Below are positions 35,660 to 43,899 of a stretch of 64,000 bases of DNA, one piece after another. The notes beneath the pieces are model-generated. The model was not told the DNA's origin and made no database searches. It saw only the letters and a list, made by a program, of their open reading frames with translations. Position 1 is the first letter of the stretch; each line of letters opens with the position of its first letter. The translations under genes were made by a program, and so were the position numbers. Source of the DNA: Nocardia ninae NBRC 108245 (GTDB taxonomy: Bacteria; Actinomycetota; Actinomycetes; Mycobacteriales; Mycobacteriaceae); assembly GCF_007990755.1 (NCBI RefSeq), contig NZ_BJXA01000011.1, forward strand, positions 1 to 64,000, written 5' to 3'.

Positions 35660-36196
35660 TCACCTGCGCGTCCACCGAACAGCCACCCGCTCGACCTCCA
35701 CCGCCACCTCGACACCACAAACCGGCCGCGCCGTATCCACCCGAACCGTCGGCGCGAGGTCGAGCGGCGCGGCCTGCGCCGCCCACACCGCCCAGTCACT
35801 GACAAGGCGCTGCTCGTCCCGATGTATCGCGGCCCGGCGTCTACCCGCATAGCGGGCTTTCGCCAGTTCGGCGGGGATGTCACACCACACCTCGACGACC
35901 CGGTCAGCGCCGGACTTGTCGATTCCCGTTGCGGCAAAAGATAAGTCACGCGGCTTGAACCACCACGAGTCGATGACAACAGTCCCCGGCGTCGCCCGCG
36001 CCAACGCCCACACCGCATCCATCGCGATGCCACCCAACTCAGGGATGGCAGCGGAGTCGGCAACACAGTCCGCCAGGGCCTCCTTGACGGTGTCCTTCGA
36101 CAAGAATTGTGCCCCCAACGCCGCGGCCAGCGATCGCCCAAGCGTCGTCTTACCAGAGCCCGGCAATCCATTGACCAGCACTAAAAGTTCGGCCAT
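35660..36196 (-). CDS. P-loop NTPase, small-molecule kinase-like
   Basis: Protein of 178 residues with Walker A GLPGSGKTT (~10-18), a SKDTVKEALAD segment after strand 2 (as in phosphotransferases of the AAA_33/zeta group), and a lid-like basic stretch KARYAGRRRAAIHRDE. It probably phosphorylates a small molecule; there is no antitoxin-like partner. Substrate unknown. It is 12 bp downstream of the amidohydrolase and likely in operon with it. Confidence 0.78.
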   Translation of the reverse strand: MAELLVLVNGLPGSGKTTLGRSLAAALGAQFLSKDTVKEALADCVADSAAIPELGGIAMDAVWALARATPGTVVIDSWWFKPRDLSFAATGIDKSGADRVVEVWCDIPAELAKARYAGRRRAAIHRDEQRLVSDWAVWAAQAAPLDLAPTVRVDTARPVCGVEVAVEVERVAVRWTRR

Positions 36197-36208
36197 CTGC
36201 CGGTCTCC

Positions 36209-37033
36209 TCAGCGTTCGGGCGTCTCCAGGCGGAAGACTCGGCGGGCGTTGCCGGCGAGGAACAGGTCGCGGACTTCTTGGTCGAGGTTCAGGTCGTCGA
36301 GGCCGGTCAGGGCTCGGTTCGGCATGATCATTGGGTAGTTGGTGCCGAAGAGGACTTTTTCGCGGCCGTGGCCATGGAGGTAGGTCACCAGTTCGGGTGG
36401 GTATCGGCGGACGGTGTAGGCCGAGGTGTCGATGTGCACGTTCGGGTATTTCGTTGCGAGCGCGATCATTTCGGTGGTCCAGGGGTAGCCGATGTGGCCG
36501 CCGACGATGGTCAGTTCGGGGAAGTCCAGGGCGACGTCGTCGAGGTAGGGAATCGGTCGTCCGGTCTCCGAGGAACGCAGCGGGCCGGTGTGGCCGACTT
36601 GGGTGCAGAAGGGAATGCCGAGTTCGACGCACTCGGCGTACAGCGGGTAGTAGCGGCGGTCGTTCGGCGGCAAACCCCACAACCACGGCACGATGCGCAG
36701 CGCCCGCATGCCCAATTCGTGGACCGCACGGCGCAATTCATGCACTGCGACGATCGGCTTGCGCAGATCCACCGAGGCGACGCCGACCAGCCGGCCGTCG
36801 GATTCCGCGACGAACGAGGCGACCTCGTCGTTGGAGATCAACACCCCTTCCGGGCCATACCAGGCGCTGATCAATGCGACGTCGACGCCCCCGGTATCCA
36901 TGGCCGCGATCGTGGCGGACACCGGCGGCTGCTCGGTCGGTAGCGGTGCACCCCAGCGCCGCAGCGAATCGAACATGTCGTGCTGCACCATCCGTGCCGT
37001 CGGATGCTGCGCCCACGCATCGATGATCGCCAT
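36209..37033 (-). CDS. Amidohydrolase-family metal-dependent hydrolase
   Basis: TIM-barrel protein of 274 residues of the amidohydrolase-2 group, which includes decarboxylases such as ACMSD-like enzymes. Signature regions are IIDAWAQHP at the N-terminus, VGGHIGYPW (~190) and the late LFGTNYPM. The first metal motif lacks the usual HxH (it reads AWAQH), so the metal site may be reduced. The start at 37033 follows GGGAGG and drops an eight-codon extension. Substrate unknown. Confidence 0.82.
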   Translation of the reverse strand: MAIIDAWAQHPTARMVQHDMFDSLRRWGAPLPTEQPPVSATIAAMDTGGVDVALISAWYGPEGVLISNDEVASFVAESDGRLVGVASVDLRKPIVAVHELRRAVHELGMRALRIVPWLWGLPPNDRRYYPLYAECVELGIPFCTQVGHTGPLRSSETGRPIPYLDDVALDFPELTIVGGHIGYPWTTEMIALATKYPNVHIDTSAYTVRRYPPELVTYLHGHGREKVLFGTNYPMIMPNRALTGLDDLNLDQEVRDLFLAGNARRVFRLETPER

Positions 37034-37606
37034 CGTCCCTCCCCACGGATATCGCATCGGTCAACGCCGCTTACGGTAGTCAGTGTCCCGGCGCCGCTCA
37101 GGCGGATCGGCGAATCCAGGCACGCAATCGAAATCCGCTCTGGCGCCGAAACGTACCGGCCGCCGAGTTCACCGGCAGCCGCGAGCGCCACGCCTAGGTG
37201 CGCCGCCAGCCAAGCGCACCGCCGCCCAAGCCCGCCGCCAGCCAAGCGCACCGTCAGCCAAAGTGCACCGCAGCCCAAGCGCACTGGCAGCCAAGCGCAC
37301 TGGCATCGAAGCGCCATGCGGAAGGTCCGCGAAAATTCGTGGGGTGATCCGCGCACCGAATGGGTATTAGGTCTTTACGCCGTATCGCCGACGATCGGTA
37401 GCTGAGCCAACCGGCCCGGGTGTCCGCATCGCAACGGCGCGGCGCGGGCACCCCTCCGCTGGCGGCGCTCACAGGGAATCCCCAGCTCGCTCGCAGGTCG
37501 GCCAGCGGTTGCCGGGCGATCATGGGCGCATGGTCGGTACTTATCTCGCGTGGATCGGCGCGTTCGGCGCTGGTCGGCAGCCGTGTGTGGCACGGGCGAG
37601 CCGGGC
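37034..37606. other. 573-bp intergenic region, no supported gene
   Basis: Between the divergent amidohydrolase and histidine-kinase genes. Open frames here are low-complexity products of repeats and show no family features. It holds the degenerate 16-bp repeats listed separately. The sensor kinase lacks a partner regulator, and this is where one would normally be, so the region may be a scar of a lost gene. Confidence 0.6.
37205..37317 (+). repeat. Degenerate 16-bp tandem repeat, seven units
   Basis: Seven head-to-tail copies of about GCCAGCCAAGCGCACC, 16 bp each except the fourth (17 bp). Units 1 and 3 are identical; the others have one to seven changes, and the last is the poorest. There are no spacers, so it is not a CRISPR array. 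It resembles a decaying minisatellite. Confidence 0.75.
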
Positions 37607-39121
37607 ATGAGCGCGCGGGCGCGGGTGGCGCGGCGGGTGGCGTCGGTTCCGTTGCGGATCGGGTTGGTGATCGCGTTGCTGCTGCTGACCGCGGCGGCCC
37701 TGCTCGCCTCGGGTGTGGCGGTGACCTCGGCATTGAGCCAATCGCTGACCCAACGCACCGACGAGCAGCTCTACGATGCGGCACGGTCGTGGGCCCAGCC
37801 GCGGCCGATGAAGCAGGTGCGCACGAGTGACGGTGCCGTGCAATGGGTCCCGGCCGACGCTCCCGGCCCACTGCCGCGGTTGCCCGGCGACCAACCGCGC
37901 CGGTTCTTCGAACTGCACAAGAGCGCGGGCGGGCAGGTGTTCTTCGAGGTCGCGGGTGGCGGCAATGCTTCGGGCATACCGGATCTCGCGGGGCAGTCCG
38001 GGGACGCTCCGGTGACGGTCGACTCGGCCGACGGCTCGTCCGTGCGTTGGCGGGTATTGACCACCGAGAACCAGTACGGCTCGACCACCGTCGGCCTGCC
38101 GCTGACCGACAACCAGGAGACGGTCTCGCACTTGATCTTCATCGAGATCGCTACCGGCACAGCGGCGTTGATCACCCTCGGCGTGGTCGGCTACCTGGTG
38201 ATCCAGCGGAGCCTGCGACCGCTGCGCGAGGTGGAGGACACCGCGGCCGCCATCGCGGGCGGCGATCTGCACCGGCGGGTCCCGGTCCGCGGCGTGGATA
38301 CCGAGGTCGATCATCTGGCCCGCTCGTTGAACGAGATGCTCGCCCGGATCCAGTACGGTGTCGCGGCCACGGAGGCGTCCGAGGAGGCCGCCCGCCGTTC
38401 CGAGGCCACGATGCGCCGGTTCGTCGCCGACGCCAGCCACGAGTTGCGGACCCCGCTGACCACCATTCGTGGCTTCGCCGAGCTGTATCGGCAGGGTGCG
38501 AGCACCGATGCCGCCATGGTGATCGGCCGCATCGAGTCCGAGTCCGAACGGATGAGCCTGCTCGTCGAAGACCTGTTGCTGCTGGCGCGACTGGACGAAA
38601 AGCGCCCGCTGGAGCGCAAATCGGTGGATCTGCTGGCCCTGGCCGGTGATGCCGTGCACAACGCCCAAGCCATGGCCGCCCGCCAGAAGCCAACGCCCGC
38701 AACGCCCGAGCGGCGTATCGGCGTGGTGGTCGACCGCGGCGAAGGCACGATGGAAGTGATCGGCGACGAACCACGACTGCGCCAGATCCTGGCCAACCTG
38801 CTCGGCAACGCCCTCGCGCACACGCCGTCGCAGGCCGCGATCATCGTGCGGCTCACCCCGTTTCGCGACGAGGTGCGCCTCGACGTGATCGACTCCGGCC
38901 CCGGACTCGCGCCCGAGGCCGCCGCCCGCGTCTTCGAACGCTTCTACCGCACCGACAGCTCCCGCAACCGGGCGAGCGGCGGCGCAGGCCTCGGCCTCTC
39001 GATCGTGCACGCATTGGTGGCGGCACACGGCGGCCGAGTCACGGTGCACAGCCAGCCGGGCGAGGGAGCCATCTTCACGGTCACGCTGCCCCGCGAGCAA
39101 ACCGCCTGTGCGACAACCTGA
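37607..39121 (+). CDS. Membrane sensor histidine kinase, orphan
   Basis: Protein of 504 residues. A basic N-terminus and first helix (~14-38) are followed by a ~130-residue extracellular sensor, a second helix (~180-202), HAMP (~203-255), HisKA with the phosphorylated His in VADASHELRTPLTTIRG (~282) and HATPase with NLLGNALAHTP and GAGLGLSIVHAL. It resembles TcrY/TrcS-type kinases. No response regulator is adjacent, which is unusual for this class. Signal unknown. The start at 37607 is the first Met of the typical short basic leader. Confidence 0.9.
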   Translation: MSARARVARRVASVPLRIGLVIALLLLTAAALLASGVAVTSALSQSLTQRTDEQLYDAARSWAQPRPMKQVRTSDGAVQWVPADAPGPLPRLPGDQPRRFFELHKSAGGQVFFEVAGGGNASGIPDLAGQSGDAPVTVDSADGSSVRWRVLTTENQYGSTTVGLPLTDNQETVSHLIFIEIATGTAALITLGVVGYLVIQRSLRPLREVEDTAAAIAGGDLHRRVPVRGVDTEVDHLARSLNEMLARIQYGVAATEASEEAARRSEATMRRFVADASHELRTPLTTIRGFAELYRQGASTDAAMVIGRIESESERMSLLVEDLLLLARLDEKRPLERKSVDLLALAGDAVHNAQAMAARQKPTPATPERRIGVVVDRGEGTMEVIGDEPRLRQILANLLGNALAHTPSQAAIIVRLTPFRDEVRLDVIDSGPGLAPEAAARVFERFYRTDSSRNRASGGAGLGLSIVHALVAAHGGRVTVHSQPGEGAIFTVTLPREQTACATT

Positions 39122-39129
39122 CCCGGGCG

Positions 39130-40455
39130 CTACATCCCGACGCATTCGATGATCGGCGCCGGGTAGACGCTCGGATCGACGTTCTCGCGCCACGGGGTGT
39201 GCACGGCGGCGCCCGGAATGTGCGCCAGTTCGGGCAGCCAGCGGCGCGCATAGTCGCCGTCCGGGTCGTAGCGCTTGGCTTGGCGCAGCGGATTCAGCAC
39301 CCGATTCGGCCGGGTGTCGGTGCCGGTGCCTGCCACCCACTGCCAGTTGAGTTGATTGTTCGCCAAGTCGGCGTCGACCAACCAGTGCAGGAAGTGGGCG
39401 GCCCCGACGCGCCAGTCCACCCGCAGCGATTTGGCCAGGAAGCTGGCGGTGATCAACCGGGCGCGCCCCGGCATCCACCCTTCGGCGCGCAATTGCCGCA
39501 TGGCCGCGTCGATGACCGGGTAGCCGGTGCGTCCGTCCTGCCAGGCCGTGACGGCCTGCGGATCATCGCGCCAGGTGACCGACCGGGGCCGATAGTCCGA
39601 CCACGCCGCGTCCGGCCTGGCGGCGAGCAGCTGATGATGGAAGTCGCGCCAGGCGAGCTGCCTGGCGAAGGCATGCCCGCCCGGCGTCGCCATGTCCACC
39701 CGGTGCACCAGTTCCACCGGCGATACGCACCCGAAGTGCAGATACGGCGAGAGGTGCGAGGTGGCGTCGGCGGCGAGATCGTCATTGTTGTCCTCGTAGC
39801 CCGCGATCGGCCCGGACAGCCAGTCCCGCAGTATCTTTCGTCCGGTTGTCTCACCACCCACGGCGAGCTGCGGCGAGGTCGGACCCGCACAGAGTTGCTC
39901 GGCTTCGGGCAGCGGATCGCTCGCCACGGGCGGCATGGTGAGCTCGCGCGGCTTGCCGAACGGTTTGCGCTGATGCGCCTCGGACCAGCGGCGGAAGTAC
40001 GGGGTGAAGACGGCGAAATGGTCCCGCCCGGTGGACGGAACGAGCACCTCGGGATCGGCGGCGGTGATCGTGGCGGCATGGCTGTGCAGCAGGCAACCGC
40101 GCTCTTCGAGGCGTTCCCGCAGGGCCTGTTCGCGCCTGCGGCTGTACCCGCTCACGTCGGCGGCGATGTGCACGCTGTCGGCGTGCACCTGCGCCGCCAC
40201 CTCGGCAACCACGTCGACGACGTTGCCGCGCCGCACCACCAGCCGGCCACCGATGGCCCGCAATTCGGCGTCCAGCTCGCCCAGTGCGGCGGCGAGGAAG
40301 CGCGCCCGGTTCGGCGCGGCGAAACGCCCGGCCGCGATGGCGTCGTCGATGACGAACAGCGGTACCACCGCCGCGCCCTCGCGATGGGCGGCGGTGAGCA
40401 CCGGATTGTCGTGCACCCGCAGGTCACGGGTGAACACTGCGATGGTGACGGTCAT
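39130..40455 (-). CDS. phr: Deoxyribodipyrimidine photolyase
   Basis: Light-driven DNA repair enzyme of 441 residues that splits cyclobutane pyrimidine dimers using FADH-. The N-terminal antenna domain begins TIAVFTRDLRVHDNPVL. The FAD domain has ARQLAWRDFHHQL, WRVGAAHFLHWLVDADLANNQLNWQW and the signature RPNRVLNPLRQAKRYDPDGDYARRW. AGGAG lies just before the ATG at 40455. It is downstream of the lipocalin gene on the same strand (125 bp) and probably in the LitR-controlled unit. Confidence 0.93.
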   Translation of the reverse strand: MTVTIAVFTRDLRVHDNPVLTAAHREGAAVVPLFVIDDAIAAGRFAAPNRARFLAAALGELDAELRAIGGRLVVRRGNVVDVVAEVAAQVHADSVHIAADVSGYSRRREQALRERLEERGCLLHSHAATITAADPEVLVPSTGRDHFAVFTPYFRRWSEAHQRKPFGKPRELTMPPVASDPLPEAEQLCAGPTSPQLAVGGETTGRKILRDWLSGPIAGYEDNNDDLAADATSHLSPYLHFGCVSPVELVHRVDMATPGGHAFARQLAWRDFHHQLLAARPDAAWSDYRPRSVTWRDDPQAVTAWQDGRTGYPVIDAAMRQLRAEGWMPGRARLITASFLAKSLRVDWRVGAAHFLHWLVDADLANNQLNWQWVAGTGTDTRPNRVLNPLRQAKRYDPDGDYARRWLPELAHIPGAAVHTPWRENVDPSVYPAPIIECVGM

Positions 40456-40580
40456 CTGCTCCTCTTCGGACAGTGCGGGGACAAGTAACTCCGGCACCCA
40501 CAAGGGTGGCGCCACGGTGCCACGGGCGGCTCAATGCTGGACCCCGTCGACGCGACCCTGGCGGGTGCCGGAGCACTCGG

Positions 40581-41192
40581 TCAGAGCGTGCAGAGCGGGA
40601 CGATATCCGTCCGGCCGACGGTGCTGGGTGAGGTCAGGTACAGGCACGGGTCCTGGCCTGCCGCAACGATTTCCGCGCGCACCCGCGACCATGCGGCCGA
40701 ATCCAGCATCGGTGCGCGGGCCAGCACGAAACCCGATGTCCGCTCCGGGTTCGTCACGAGCGCCCACGAATAGTCCGGGCCGAGGGCCGTCACGATGTAA
40801 TTGGTCGGCCCGTCGAGCCGGTCCTGGGTGGGCACCCCGGGAAAGCTGACGTGCAACTGCGCACCGGTGGCCCGGTCGTTGACCGTCGCGGTGCCCATGA
40901 TCTCGTTGTTCGTGTTCGTCCAGGTGGTGCAGGTGTTGCGCACCGAGATGTTGCCTTGCTGGTCGAGCGCGTAGTTGGCCTGGGTATCGCGCGCACAGAC
41001 CAGATTGAAGTACTGCGGGACCGCCGCGAGCTGATTCCAGGTACCGAGGTACCGGTTCAGGTCCAGCGATGGGACCGGTGCCGGTGCGGCAACGGGGGCG
41101 GCTTGCGCACCACCCACGGCCAAGAATGAGCCGGCCAGACCGGCCAGGGCAACGAGCAGGCGAACGGGATACCGCTTCGTTCGTGATGTCAC
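40581..41192 (-). CDS. Secreted lipocalin (Blc-like)
   Basis: Exported protein of 203 residues. A signal peptide spans residues ~1-32 (basic start, LLVALAGLAGSFLAVGGAQA then APVAA) with no lipobox. The lipocalin body has the first motif as YLGTWNQLAAVPQYFN and CARDTQANYALDQQGNISV. It binds fatty acids or similar lipids. Bacterial Blc-type lipocalins recur in LitR light-inducible clusters with photolyase and Cfa genes. GTG at 41192 is chosen because GAGGAG lies five bases upstream. It starts 35 bp from the LitR-type repeats. Confidence 0.88.
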   Translation of the reverse strand: MTSRTKRYPVRLLVALAGLAGSFLAVGGAQAAPVAAPAPVPSLDLNRYLGTWNQLAAVPQYFNLVCARDTQANYALDQQGNISVRNTCTTWTNTNNEIMGTATVNDRATGAQLHVSFPGVPTQDRLDGPTNYIVTALGPDYSWALVTNPERTSGFVLARAPMLDSAAWSRVRAEIVAAGQDPCLYLTSPSTVGRTDIVPLCTL

Positions 41193-41235
41193 GCGAACTC
41201 CTCGGGAATCGACGACACCGACCATGGTAGCCGAT

Positions 41236-41255
41236 AACGATGCACAAGTGATTCA
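41236..41255 (+). promoter_or_regulatory. Candidate LitR operator, lipocalin/litR gap
   Basis: AACGATGCA (41236-41244) and AGTGATTCA (41247-41255) are direct repeats 11 bp apart (six of nine bases equal). The same spacing and sequence occur at 42232 and 45276. CarH-type regulators bind 11-bp direct repeats, so this site could control both litR and the lipocalin-photolyase unit. Confidence 0.6.
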
Positions 41256-41374
41256 ATGTGTCGAGATTTGCGAAGCGAGCCACCACCCGGAACCGATTGC
41301 CGCGGGCGTCCCGCGCGATGCGCAGCCGCCCGGGCGTGGTGAAGCGGGCGAACCGGAACAGGCAGAATAGGGCG

Positions 41375-42220
41375 ATGTCCGCCGGTTCCGCTCCCGTTTC
41401 CGACGCGGCCGGGTACACGGTCCGCGCGGTCGCCGAGCGCCTCGGCATCCCCACGGCGACCCTGCGGAGCTGGAACCGCCGCTACAACATCGGCCCGCCC
41501 CAGCACCGCCCCGGCAAACACCGCCTCTACACCGAGGCCGACATCGCGCTGCTCGGCCGGATGCTGACCCTCATCCAGGACGGCGCCAGCCCGGCGGGCG
41601 CGGCAGCGGCGGTACGCGGCCCGGCGCCGCAGCTCGGTGACCGATTCCCGTTGCTCGCCGCGGCCTTCACGCTGGAGACGCGCGCGGTGTCCAACTATCT
41701 GGAGGCGCACTTCCGCGCCTACGGCGTGGTGGACACGTGGGATCAGTTGTGTCGCCCCGCATTCGCCGACATCGTCGCGCGCCAGGGTGCGGGCGAAGGC
41801 TGCATCGACGTGGAGCATCTGCTGTCGTGGTGCATCACCTCGGTGCTGCATCGCACCAATCCGCCGCCCGACGCGCCCGCGCCGCAACCGGTGGTGCTCG
41901 CCTGCACCAGCGGCGAGACGCACGCGCTGCCGCTCGAAGTACTGCGCGCGGCGCTCGCCGAGGGCGAAGTCGGCGCGCACATGCTCGGCGCGGACGTCCC
42001 GACCAGCGCACTGACCGACAGTCTCGCGCGCCACGATCAGCCCGCCTCGGTGGTGCTGTGGTCCCAGCAGGAATCGACGGCGCTGACCTCGGCGGTGCGC
42101 GCCTGCCAGGAAGCGGGCGCACGAGTGTTCGTCGGCGGGCCGGGCTGGGATTCGGTGATCCTGCCCGAGTCGACCGAGCGGGTGACGAGCCTGACGGACG
42201 CCGTCGAGCATCTGAGCTGA
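41375..42220 (+). CDS. litR: MerR-type regulator with B12-binding domain (LitR/CarH-like)
   Basis: Transcription regulator of 281 residues. A MerR winged helix is at ~13-80 (YTVRAVAERLGIPTATLRSWNRRYNIGPP). A helical bundle (~90-160) holds E147-H148 of the W-x9-EH motif, but the Trp position is Gln137. The C-terminal Rossmann-like cobalamin domain carries the lower-ligand His in GETHALPLEVL (H183). Relatives bind adenosylcobalamin in the dark to repress and release DNA on illumination. Neighbours (photolyase, lipocalin, Cfa, epimerase) are the usual LitR targets. The start at 41375 drops a 39-codon extension lying over the operator. Confidence 0.85.
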   Translation: MSAGSAPVSDAAGYTVRAVAERLGIPTATLRSWNRRYNIGPPQHRPGKHRLYTEADIALLGRMLTLIQDGASPAGAAAAVRGPAPQLGDRFPLLAAAFTLETRAVSNYLEAHFRAYGVVDTWDQLCRPAFADIVARQGAGEGCIDVEHLLSWCITSVLHRTNPPPDAPAPQPVVLACTSGETHALPLEVLRAALAEGEVGAHMLGADVPTSALTDSLARHDQPASVVLWSQQESTALTSAVRACQEAGARVFVGGPGWDSVILPESTERVTSLTDAVEHLS

Positions 42221-42231
42221 CCCGCGCGGCA

Positions 42232-42251
42232 AACGATGCAATAATGAGGCA
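42232..42251 (+). promoter_or_regulatory. Candidate LitR operator upstream of cfa
   Basis: AACGATGCA (42232-42240) and AATGAGGCA (42243-42251) are 11 bp apart with seven of nine bases equal. The site lies 11 bp after the litR stop, in the 407-bp region before the Cfa-like gene. Confidence 0.6.
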
Positions 42252-42268
42252 CTCGGCAATCGGCCCGT

Positions 42269-42631
42269 TTGCCAGATAACCGTCGGGTTATCCACTGCCT
42301 TATGTGCGGTGGCAACCGATCAGTCACCTCCCTGCCGCGTGGGACCGGCGGTCGGCGGGGGCACCTCGACCAGCGCGCCGAGCCGAAGCAGCCCGTCGAT
42401 CGAATCCGGGCCACCCGCACCGCCAGAGTTGGCCGACCGATTTTCGCCGCCTCGATGACCGGGCGTTGCTCTTCGGCCACCGTCCGTACCACCCTGCGCG
42501 CGACAGTGGCGGTACCCCCTTGCCCCACTTGTGGTCTCGGCGCTCCTGCGCAGGCCCGGCGTACCTCTCCGAGCACGCGGCCTGCCACTCGTCCCGGGCC
42601 ACCCCAACACTTCGAGGAGTCTTCGCGGTGA
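42269..42631 (+). CDS. Possible small protein with two CxxC motifs (doubtful)
   Basis: Open frame of 120 codons filling most of the litR-cfa gap. It has CLMC (~10) and PCPTC (~87) and ends with TGA overlapping the GTG of the Cfa gene (GTGA), as coupled genes in this genome do. Against it: no clear ribosome binding site, a low-complexity Arg/Pro-rich middle, and third-position GC content that looks lower than in neighbours. No family recognised. It may be a long leader instead. Confidence 0.25.
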   Translation: MPDNRRVIHCLMCGGNRSVTSLPRGTGGRRGHLDQRAEPKQPVDRIRATRTARVGRPIFAASMTGRCSSATVRTTLRATVAVPPCPTCGLGAPAQARRTSPSTRPATRPGPPQHFEESSR

Positions 42632-43890
42632 GCATCCAATCGCACGTCACGGCACGACCCTCGACCTCATGGCCCGATGTCGAACACGTGCCCACCGGCA
42701 CCCGCGCCACCATCGCCGCCGCGCTGGCGGATCGGCTGTTCCGGCGCGCCGTGCGCACGTTGCCGATCCGGGTCGAATACCCGGACGGGACGGTGCTCGG
42801 CCGCGGCGGGGCGGACGCGCCGCGGCTGATCCTGCACCGGCCGGCGGACTTCACCGCGCGGCTCGGGGTAGGCGGCCTGATCGGCTTCGGCGAGTCGTAC
42901 ATGGCCGGCGACTGGTCGTCGCCGGATCCGGCGGCGACGCTCACGGTGTTCGCGGCCCGCATCGACCGGCTCGTCCCCGCCCCGCTGCGGGCGCTACGCC
43001 GCCTATACGTGTCGAAACACCCCGCTGCCGAGCACAACAGCGAGTCGAACAGCCGCAGCAATATCGCCAGGCACTACGACCTGTCGAACAACCTGTTCGA
43101 GCTGTTCCTCGACGAGACGCTGACCTACTCCAGCGCGCTGTTCCCCGCGACCGCGCCGCCGCCGCGGTGGGCCGACCTCGCCGCCGCGCAGCAGGCCAAG
43201 ATCGACCGAATACTCGACCGCGCGGGCGTCGGTCCGGGCACCCGGATGCTCGAAATCGGTACCGGCTGGGGCGAATTGGCGCTGCGCGCGGCCGCTCGCG
43301 GCGCGTCGGTACGGTCGGTGACGCTGTCCACGGAGCAGCGCGCACTGGCGCTCGACCGGATCGCCGCCGCGGGCCTGTCCGAGCGCGTCACCATCGATCT
43401 GCTCGACTACCGCAGGGTGACCGGCGAGTTCGACGCGGTGGTCTCGGTGGAGATGATCGAGGCCGTCGGTTACGAATACCTGGACACCTTCTTCGAGACC
43501 ATCGACCGGGTGCTCGCGCCGGGTGGCCGCGCGGTGATCCAGGCGATCACCATGCCGCACCACCGCATGCGCGCCACCCGCGACACCTACACCTGGGTGC
43601 ATAAGTACATCTTCCCCGGCGGCTTCCTGCCGTCCACTCGGTTGCTCGCCGACGTGGCCGCCCGGCGCACCGAACTCGTTGTCCGCGAACAACTGTCGAT
43701 GGGCGAGCACTACGCGCACACCCTGCGCCTGTGGCAGCAGCGGTTCAACGCGCGCGCCGATCGCGTCGCGGAACTGGGTTTCGATCCGATCTTCCGCCGG
43801 ATGTGGCGGTTGTACCTGGCGCACGCCGAGGCCGGGTTCCGCTGCGGCTATCTCGATGTGCACCAGATTCTGCTCACCCGCGACGCGTGA
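42628..43890 (+). CDS. cfa: Cyclopropane-fatty-acyl-phospholipid synthase family protein
   Basis: SAM-dependent methyltransferase of 420 residues that modifies unsaturated acyl chains of membrane lipids. The N-terminal Cfa extension is present (LGVGGLIGFGESYMAGDW), then SRSNIARHYDLSNNLFELFLDETLTYSSALF, SAM motif LEIGTGWGELAL, and the active-site stretch VSVEMIEAVGYEYLDTFF. The N-terminal extension and E-A-V-G form fit bacterial Cfa better than mycolate cyclopropane synthases. GTG at 42628 has GAGGAG nine bases upstream. Cfa genes are common in LitR clusters. Confidence 0.88.
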   Translation: MSIQSHVTARPSTSWPDVEHVPTGTRATIAAALADRLFRRAVRTLPIRVEYPDGTVLGRGGADAPRLILHRPADFTARLGVGGLIGFGESYMAGDWSSPDPAATLTVFAARIDRLVPAPLRALRRLYVSKHPAAEHNSESNSRSNIARHYDLSNNLFELFLDETLTYSSALFPATAPPPRWADLAAAQQAKIDRILDRAGVGPGTRMLEIGTGWGELALRAAARGASVRSVTLSTEQRALALDRIAAAGLSERVTIDLLDYRRVTGEFDAVVSVEMIEAVGYEYLDTFFETIDRVLAPGGRAVIQAITMPHHRMRATRDTYTWVHKYIFPGGFLPSTRLLADVAARRTELVVREQLSMGEHYAHTLRLWQQRFNARADRVAELGFDPIFRRMWRLYLAHAEAGFRCGYLDVHQILLTRDA

Positions 43891-43899
43891 GCGAGTAAT

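Noticed and set aside
37205-37317. Tandem repeats considered as a CRISPR array
   Set aside because: Units are 16 bp, contiguous and without spacers, and no cas gene is present in the window.
36871-37356. Minus-strand open frame over the 16-bp repeats
   Set aside because: Its sequence is the translated repeat with Leu/Ala/Gly/Arg low complexity, it overlaps the amidohydrolase start, and it has no support for translation.
39199-40488. Plus-strand open frame of 429 codons
   Set aside because: Antisense to the photolyase, whose FAD-binding motifs are intact.
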